A stretch of DNA of 10,566 bases, from contig CAYNGH010000118.1 of NCBI GenBank assembly GCA_964396845.1, forward strand, positions 1 to 10,566, given 5' to 3'. The notes below the pieces were generated by a model. It saw only the letters and a list, made by a program, of their open reading frames with translations. It was not told the DNA's origin and did no database searches. Both the position numbers and the translations under genes were made by a program. The first letter of the stretch is position 1; every line of letters begins with the position of its first letter. Shown here in pieces: positions 5,663-10,566 of the stretch. The stretch is from CAYNGH01 sp964396845. Its GTDB lineage: Bacteria > Vulcanimicrobiota > JAJTBE01 > CAYNGH01.

Positions 5663-5962
5663 CTATTTCTCGGCAGAATTATTTTTCTGATCTGTCGGGG
5701 CTGTGTCTTGGGGGGTATTGACTTTTTCTTCCTGGGGCGAAGCCGGAGAAACTTCTGCAGAGCCGTCTTGGAGGGATGGGTCGGGAGAATCCGGGAGAGC
5801 TTTTGATTTTTCTGCGTCAAAAATCGATGGATTCGAGAATTTCTTTAATTCCTGAATCCCCCGGCCCAGGGTTTTTCCCAGCTCCGGTATCTTGCCGGGC
5901 CCCCAAAAAACCAGCACCAGTATTATTATGACGATTATTTCGCCGGGACCGAGCCATCCCAT
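5663..5962 (-). CDS. tatA: Twin-arginine translocase subunit TatA/TatE
   Basis: TatA forms the oligomeric membrane component through which folded twin-arginine proteins cross the cytoplasmic membrane. The 99-residue protein shows the family layout: a short N-terminal hydrophobic helix (about residues 7-20), the hinge FWGPGKIPELG (19-29) and an amphipathic helix KTLGRGIQELKKF (30-42). After that comes a hydrophilic Pro/Ser/Glu/Gln-rich tail to residue 99. Such tails vary widely and are probably disordered. AGGTG five bases before the ATG at 5962 supports the start. The gene lies 11 bases after dapB stops and is last in its unit, followed by the terminator hairpin. No tatC is in the window, so the partner must be elsewhere. 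TatA rather than TatB is favoured by the short hydrophobic helix and short amphipathic helix, although in single-type systems one protein can serve both roles. Confidence 0.92.
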   Translation of the reverse strand: MGWLGPGEIIVIIILVLVFWGPGKIPELGKTLGRGIQELKKFSNPSIFDAEKSKALPDSPDPSLQDGSAEVSPASPQEEKVNTPQDTAPTDQKNNSAEK

Positions 5963-5973
5963 GGAATCACCTG

Positions 5974-6768
5974 CTACATAACATTTTCAAGGCCCACCAC
6001 CAGGCCCCTGAGATTTTTCACCTTTTGAACAGCCAGCATCACTCCAGGCATGAAACATTCCCGGGAGATGGAATCATGACGGATGGTGAGGGTTTCTCCT
6101 GTGGCTCCCAGGCGGACTTCCTGATGAGCCAGAAGCCCCGGCATCCGCACCGAATGAATATGAATCCCGTTATAAACTCCACCCCGGGCGCCTTCCAGCT
6201 TTTCAATCTCATCGGCAGTCTGGGAAAAGCTCCCCCGGACATCGGACATCATCCGGGCAGTCCGTAGAGCCGTGCCCGACGGCGCATCGGCTTTCTTCTC
6301 GTGATGAAGCTCGATGATCTCTCCCCATTTCATGTGCTGTGCCGCCTGGGATGCAAACTGCATCATCAATACTGCCCCCACAGAAAAATTAGGAGCCAAA
6401 AGAACTGGGACACCCTGGGACAGGGATTCTATCTCCACCTGCCTGAGGATTTCATCGTCAATGCCCGTGGTGCCCACCACACAAGCAACTCCGGCTTTAA
6501 TACAGGCAAGGATATTATCTCCCGCCACAGGGCCCTGGGAAAAATCCACCATAACTTCGGGAGATTTCTCCTTCAAAATCTTGTGAATATCATCGGTTAT
6601 ATTGACACCGCAGGGTTGTAATCCTGCAAGGGTTCCGGCATCCTGACCCACCGATGTCACATCCACTGCTCCAATAAGCTCCATATTCGCCTGGTCTAAT
6701 ATTGTTCTGATAGTCATTGTCCCCATCCGGCCAGCTCCGCCGGTGACAATTACCTTGATCTTGTTCAT
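5974..6768 (-). CDS. dapB: 4-hydroxy-tetrahydrodipicolinate reductase
   Basis: DapB reduces 4-hydroxy-tetrahydrodipicolinate with NAD(P)H to tetrahydrodipicolinate, on the route to meso-diaminopimelate for peptidoglycan and to lysine. The 264-residue length is standard. The Rossmann nucleotide-binding loop TGGAGRMG is at residues 9-16, and GTTG (99-102) and APNFSVG (125-131) follow. The substrate-binding and catalytic motif ELHHEKKADAPSGTA spans 153-167, with H155, H156 and K159. The start ATG at 6768 overlaps the peptidase stop as ATGA and has GGAGG seven bases upstream inside that gene, a textbook translational coupling. M16 peptidase and dap genes are neighbours in many Bacillota. Nothing is truncated or altered. 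Confidence 0.97.
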   Translation of the reverse strand: MNKIKVIVTGGAGRMGTMTIRTILDQANMELIGAVDVTSVGQDAGTLAGLQPCGVNITDDIHKILKEKSPEVMVDFSQGPVAGDNILACIKAGVACVVGTTGIDDEILRQVEIESLSQGVPVLLAPNFSVGAVLMMQFASQAAQHMKWGEIIELHHEKKADAPSGTALRTARMMSDVRGSFSQTADEIEKLEGARGGVYNGIHIHSVRMPGLLAHQEVRLGATGETLTIRHDSISRECFMPGVMLAVQKVKNLRGLVVGLENVM

Positions 6769-8027
6769 TTGTTGACCTCCAGGAGTTTTAGTATCTCATC
6801 TTCGTTGTCCACAGGCCCCAGAATGGCAGTGGCAAAACGCCGGCGATCCAGCAAATCCTGGGCCAGCTGATGCACTTGTTCCAGGGTCACTTTTTCCACC
6901 TTTTCGATGACCTCGTCGATGGTGATGAGCCTCCCGTGATAAAGCTCCGATTTATTGAGGCGGATCATCCGGTTGGAGGTGGATTCCAGAGCCAGGGACA
7001 CTCCACCTTTGATGTGTTCCCGGGATCGCTTTATCTCTTTTTCAGTGATGCCATTTTCCACCAGGTCATCTAAAATGCTGTTTGATATTTTAATCACTTC
7101 CGGGAGGTTGGCACTGCTGGTACAGGCGTATATCCCCAGCTGAGCAGTGTTGCAGTAGGAATTGGTGTATGTGGAAACAGTATATACCAGTCCCCGTTTT
7201 TCCCGGATTTCCTGAAACAGGCGACTGGACATGGATCCTCCCAGAATACTGTCCAGAACAAAGAAAACAAACTTGCGATCATCCACCTGGGGGATTCCCT
7301 GACCTCCCATGCAAAGGTAAACCTGCTCGCAGTCCTTGTAACGGATTCGGTTGCGGAAATGGAACTGGGGCAGATCATCCTTGAGAGGCTGGGACTTGCC
7401 CTTCATCCCGCCAAAGTAGCCTTCAACCATCCCCAGAATATCTTCATGCTTGAGGTGTCCTGCTGCAGCAACGGTGATATTGTCGGGAGTGTAATAGCGA
7501 TCCATGTAGCCTGTCAGGTCATCCCGGCTCATTGCTTCCACGGTTTCATTGCGCCCCAGGGTGGGACGGCCCAGGGGGTGATTCTCCCACAGGGTCTTGT
7601 TGAACTCCTGAAAAACCACATCTTCGGGGGAATCATCATACATGCGGATCTCTTCCAGGATTACTCCCCGTTCCCGTTCAATCTCCTGGGGATCGAAGGT
7701 TGAATTTAAAAACATGTCCGATAAAACATCCATGGCCAGGGGTATATGTTCATCCACAACCCTGGTGTAATAACAGGTCTGTTCCTTCTCGGTGAAGGCG
7801 TTCAGGTGTCCCCCCACCGAATCCATCACCTCGGCGATTTCCCTGGCGGAACGTTTTTCTGTCCCCTTGAAGAGCATATGCTCGGTAAAATGGGATATGC
7901 CCCCTTCGTCCATTTCTTCGTTTTTTGGCCCGGTGTTAATCCAGATGCCTATACTGGCGGATTTGAACTGGGACACCTCTTCGGTGAGCACCTTCAGGCC
8001 GTTGTCTAATACTGTCTTTTTGAACAT
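6765..8027 (-). CDS. M16 family (pitrilysin/processing peptidase-like) zinc peptidase
   Basis: A 420-residue zinc metallopeptidase of the M16B group, relatives of the mitochondrial processing peptidase beta subunit and of Bacillus MlpA (YmxG). The inverted zinc motif HFTEH is at residues 46-50: H46 and H50 bind zinc and E49 is the catalytic base. The third ligand is E126 in ILEEI, 75 residues further on. The C-terminal M16 half has the SRLFQEIREKRGLVY segment (about 270-285), with the Arg/Tyr pair typical of active members. There is no signal peptide, so it is probably cytoplasmic. All active-site residues are present, so this should be a catalytic rather than a scaffold subunit. It starts six bases after recN stops; no good Shine-Dalgarno is seen before the ATG at 8027. 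In B. subtilis the homologue sits near dap genes and affects degradative enzyme production; the substrate here is unknown. Confidence 0.93.
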   Translation of the reverse strand: MFKKTVLDNGLKVLTEEVSQFKSASIGIWINTGPKNEEMDEGGISHFTEHMLFKGTEKRSAREIAEVMDSVGGHLNAFTEKEQTCYYTRVVDEHIPLAMDVLSDMFLNSTFDPQEIERERGVILEEIRMYDDSPEDVVFQEFNKTLWENHPLGRPTLGRNETVEAMSRDDLTGYMDRYYTPDNITVAAAGHLKHEDILGMVEGYFGGMKGKSQPLKDDLPQFHFRNRIRYKDCEQVYLCMGGQGIPQVDDRKFVFFVLDSILGGSMSSRLFQEIREKRGLVYTVSTYTNSYCNTAQLGIYACTSSANLPEVIKISNSILDDLVENGITEKEIKRSREHIKGGVSLALESTSNRMIRLNKSELYHGRLITIDEVIEKVEKVTLEQVHQLAQDLLDRRRFATAILGPVDNEDEILKLLEVNK

Positions 8028-8033
8028 ATTATA

Positions 8034-9734
8034 TCAGGCTTTTCCTTTCAAGAGCTTCTTTGCAACTTTTTTGGATTCTCCCACTGCCTCATGGCCGGAA
8101 ATCATCCGGGCCACTTCCTCTACCCGGTTTGTTCCTGCCAGATGATAAATCTCCACGGGAGAACCTTCCCCGGGGCTGGCCTTTTGAATCTGAAAATGAA
8201 CATCAGCCATAGCCGCAATCACTGGTTGATGAGTGACGCATATCACCTGCCGGTGCCGGGATATTTCAGAGAGTTTGCTTCCTACCGCCTGAGCGGTGAT
8301 TCCTCCCATGCCCACATCAATTTCATCCAGAACCAGGGTTGAGAAATCCCGGAAACTGGCAAAGACATTCTTCAGGGCCAGCATGACCCGGGACAGCTCT
8401 CCTCCCGAGGCGATCATGGACAGGGGGCCTGGCTGATGGCCTGGATTGGCGGAGATAATAAATTCCACCTTGTCATATCCCCGGGATCTTATCTCAGGGG
8501 GCTCCTCTTCTAACACTGCCGGGGAATCTCCTTCCCCGGTGATGGATATGATGAACTGTGCATTTTCCATCCCCAGACTTCTCAGTTCCTGGAGTATTTT
8601 CTCCTGAAGCACTGACCCGTTCTTTTTGCGGATATCTGAGAGGATACCGGCTGTTTTTTGCCATTTGCCGATAATTTCTCTGACAGATACCTGCAAGTCC
8701 TCCATAGCCTGGCGGGAATTCTGGATCTCTTCCAACCGTCGGGTTGACTCTTTGAGGTATTTTAAAACATCATCAAGGGCAGGGCCGTATTTTCGTTTCA
8801 GTTTCTCAAGGGTGTGAAGCCTCTCCATTACCGAATCAAGACGACCCTGGTCAAAGGCGCACTCTTCCGCCAGCTCCCGGCAACGGGTTGACACATGCTG
8901 GAAAATTTCCAGAGCCCTTTCCAGTTCTCCGGTTATTTCTTCCACTCCGGGATCCAGCCTGGCCCAGCGGTTGAGAAGACCCGAAGCCTGGTTTGCCTGC
9001 TCGATGGCTCCCCGATCCCCGGAAAGAGCATCATAGACTTCCCCTCCCAGCCGGGAGATTTTCTCGGCATTGGTCAGGATTGTCCGCTGTCGTTCCAGTT
9101 GCTGATCTTCTCCTGGAATTATGGACGCCCGGCTTATCTCATCGATTTCAAAGGAAAGATAGTCCATTCGCCGTTGTCTTTCCATCTCAGTGTCCCTCAG
9201 CCGGGACAGGTTCCCCAGGGCCTGCCGGTATTCCCGGGCAAGACCCCCCAGAGATTTTAGCAGTTCCTTTCCCTCATTTCCACAGGTCATATCCAGAAGG
9301 GCAAGCTGATTGGCAGTGTCCAGAAGGAACTGGCTGTCCCGCTGGCCATGAATGTCCACCAGGGATTCTCCCACTCGCCGGTATAAGTTCTGGGGCACGA
9401 TATTGCCGTTGATATGATAGGTGTTCCGACCGCCGGGGGAGAACCTCCGCATCAGAACCAGCATTTCTCCCGGCTCCACAAGCCCCTGATCCAACAGGTC
9501 TTTGATAAATCCGGGGCTGTTGCCGGGAAGCCGGAATACCCCCTGAACCCGCACCATTTTATCTCCGGCAAACCTGGCGCTCTTTATTCTGGCGCCCAGA
9601 ACAAAACTCAGGGATTCTACAATCAGGGACTTTCCTGCGCCCGATTCGCCGGTGATGACATTCAGGCCCCGGTGAAAGCTCACTTCCAGTTCTTTTATCA
9701 GGGCAAAGTTTTCTATCTTCAGTTCAGCAAGCAT
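8034..9734 (-). CDS. recN: DNA repair protein RecN
   Basis: RecN is an SMC-like ATPase that acts early in double-strand-break repair, gathering broken DNA ends in the cytoplasm. With the ATG at 9734 it has 566 residues, the usual length. Motifs: Walker A GESGAGKS (29-36), the Q-loop region VDIHGQRDSQ (126-135), a long central coiled-coil region (about 150-385), the ABC signature ASGGELSR (442-449), Walker B VLDEID (468-473) and the H-loop VTHQP (500-504). I chose the ATG one base after the nadK stop because family members begin MLxELxIxNFA; a TTG three codons earlier (9743), overlapping nadK, is also open. No clear Shine-Dalgarno is present, so translation is probably coupled to nadK. In many Bacillota argR lies between nadK and recN, but here they are adjacent. 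All ATPase motifs are intact. Confidence 0.96.
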   Translation of the reverse strand: MLAELKIENFALIKELEVSFHRGLNVITGESGAGKSLIVESLSFVLGARIKSARFAGDKMVRVQGVFRLPGNSPGFIKDLLDQGLVEPGEMLVLMRRFSPGGRNTYHINGNIVPQNLYRRVGESLVDIHGQRDSQFLLDTANQLALLDMTCGNEGKELLKSLGGLAREYRQALGNLSRLRDTEMERQRRMDYLSFEIDEISRASIIPGEDQQLERQRTILTNAEKISRLGGEVYDALSGDRGAIEQANQASGLLNRWARLDPGVEEITGELERALEIFQHVSTRCRELAEECAFDQGRLDSVMERLHTLEKLKRKYGPALDDVLKYLKESTRRLEEIQNSRQAMEDLQVSVREIIGKWQKTAGILSDIRKKNGSVLQEKILQELRSLGMENAQFIISITGEGDSPAVLEEEPPEIRSRGYDKVEFIISANPGHQPGPLSMIASGGELSRVMLALKNVFASFRDFSTLVLDEIDVGMGGITAQAVGSKLSEISRHRQVICVTHQPVIAAMADVHFQIQKASPGEGSPVEIYHLAGTNRVEEVARMISGHEAVGESKKVAKKLLKGKA

Positions 9735-9735
9735 C

Positions 9736-10566
9736 TTATTCAAACCATTTCAATTTTTCCCGGATTGTGCCGTAGAACTTCTTTCCCACATGGACAAAAC
9801 GGGCCGGGCTGGAAAAACGCCGGACTCTGATTACATCCCTGGGATGAGCCTCAAAAATTGACTGGCCGTCAACGCATATGACAAAAGGTTTTTCTGAAAT
9901 CTCCCGGATATGGATCTCTTCGTCCGCGGGAATGACCAGGGGCCTTGCGGAAAGAGTGTGGGGGCAGATGGCAGTGATGATGAGGCAGTCAACCCGGGGA
10001 TTAACAATTGGCCCTCCTGCGGAGAGGGAATATGCCGTGGAACCGGTGGGAGTGGATACAATCATCCCGTCGGCGGAATACTGGCCGGCGAAAATATCGT
10101 GTATATGAATCGACAGCTTCAGCAGATGCATATCTCCGCTGTTGTTGATCACCACGTCGTTGAGGGCAGTGTCCTCAAAAACCTCTTCTCCTTGGCGAAA
10201 AACAGTGCACTGGCACATCATCCGGGGATGAATCTCATAATCTCCCTTTAGGGTTTTTGTCAGGGTGGACTCCCAATCAACAATACTCGCTTCTGTCAGG
10301 AAACCCAGATGCCCCAGGTTGATCCCCAGAAGGGGAATCCCGGTGCCGGCAATAACCCGGCATGCATTCAGAAGAGTGCCGTCACCTCCGAGGCTCAGCA
10401 TCAGGTCTGCCTGCTCCCGGATTATCTCCACAGGGGTTTCCAGGCTGGTTGAATCCAGCAGTTTCCCAAGACCCGGAGGAATAAACACCTGGATTTCCCT
10501 CTGCAAAAGCCAATGGAGTATCCAGGCCCCCTGTTTTCCGGATTTGCCCTTGGTGCCGGGCATTAT
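9736..10566 (-). CDS. nadK: NAD kinase, 5' end outside window
   Basis: NAD kinase phosphorylates NAD to NADP in the cytoplasm using ATP or polyphosphate, and is the only source of NADP. The frame is open to the window edge. The ATG at 10563 is probably internal, because the family's N-terminal strand (ending in an NP-x-K-like turn, here MPGTKGK) should start some ten residues earlier. Counting from that Met, the diagnostic GGDGT is at 59-63, the NE/D motif appears as ALNDVV (133-138), with Asp where Glu is most common, and the conserved nucleotide-binding segment DGMIVSTPTGSTAYSLSAGG lies at 165-184. The C-terminal part is complete. The stop is one base before the recN ATG. A nadK product feeds NADPH to dapB in the same unit, but that is a general need rather than evidence of a dedicated link. 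Confidence 0.95.
   Translation of the reverse strand: MMPGTKGKSGKQGAWILHWLLQREIQVFIPPGLGKLLDSTSLETPVEIIREQADLMLSLGGDGTLLNACRVIAGTGIPLLGINLGHLGFLTEASIVDWESTLTKTLKGDYEIHPRMMCQCTVFRQGEEVFEDTALNDVVINNSGDMHLLKLSIHIHDIFAGQYSADGMIVSTPTGSTAYSLSAGGPIVNPRVDCLIITAICPHTLSARPLVIPADEEIHIREISEKPFVICVDGQSIFEAHPRDVIRVRRFSSPARFVHVGKKFYGTIREKLKWFE

Noticed and set aside
8028..8036. TATAAT directly before the M16 peptidase ATG as a promoter for a leaderless message
   Set aside because: A -10 box touching the start codon would place the transcript start inside the gene; the match is better explained by an AT-rich gap between recN and the peptidase gene.
1..10566. Mobile element, prophage, CRISPR array, tRNA or rRNA
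   Set aside because: Every region longer than about 210 bases is taken up by a recognised or intact gene; no transposase, integrase, direct-repeat array or RNA gene signature was found.

Overview
The window reads as a gene-dense stretch of a bacterial chromosome, most likely from a Bacillota (Clostridia-like) lineage. Reasons: strong AGGAGG-type ribosome binding sites; a short Bacillus-type serine acetyltransferase core; and the familiar neighbour pairs nadK-recN, M16 peptidase-dapB and thpR-recA. Base composition looks even, and I see no insertion sequence, phage gene, CRISPR array, rRNA or tRNA. The genus cannot be named from this sequence alone. Eleven of the twelve genes are on the minus strand, so they are described here from high to low coordinate.

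Right block (10566 down to 5663, minus strand): nadK (5' end outside the window), recN, an M16 zinc peptidase, dapB and tatA. Gaps are 1 to 11 bases and one junction is an ATGA overlap, so this looks like one transcription unit. It ends at a strong hairpin at 5609-5637. The cargo is NADP supply, double-strand-break repair, a processing-type peptidase, lysine/diaminopimelate synthesis and a Tat translocase subunit.

Centre (about 4640-5640): one plus-strand gene of unknown function (4855-5583) with an excellent ribosome binding site. It is divergent from cysE and convergent with tatA, sharing the terminator hairpin with tatA. The roughly 210-base gap between it and cysE holds two candidate cysE promoters and a 6+6 inverted repeat over one -10 box.

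Left block (4641 down to 1, minus strand): cysE, cysK, a membrane-anchored papain-like hydrolase of the YiiX/C92 type, a PIG-L/LmbE-type zinc deacetylase, thpR and recA (3' end outside the window). Gaps are small up to thpR. A 125-base leader before recA carries its own promoter-like sequence, a second Shine-Dalgarno with a tiny reading frame, and an imperfect inverted repeat. The first genes turn serine and sulfide into cysteine. The deacetylase next to them suggests, but does not prove, a link to a low-molecular-weight thiol or amino-sugar metabolite.

Most genes here are ordinary housekeeping genes. The least ordinary items are the cysteine-rich C-terminal tail on CysE, the cysE-cysK-C92-deacetylase grouping, the structured recA leader, and the unassigned plus-strand protein.
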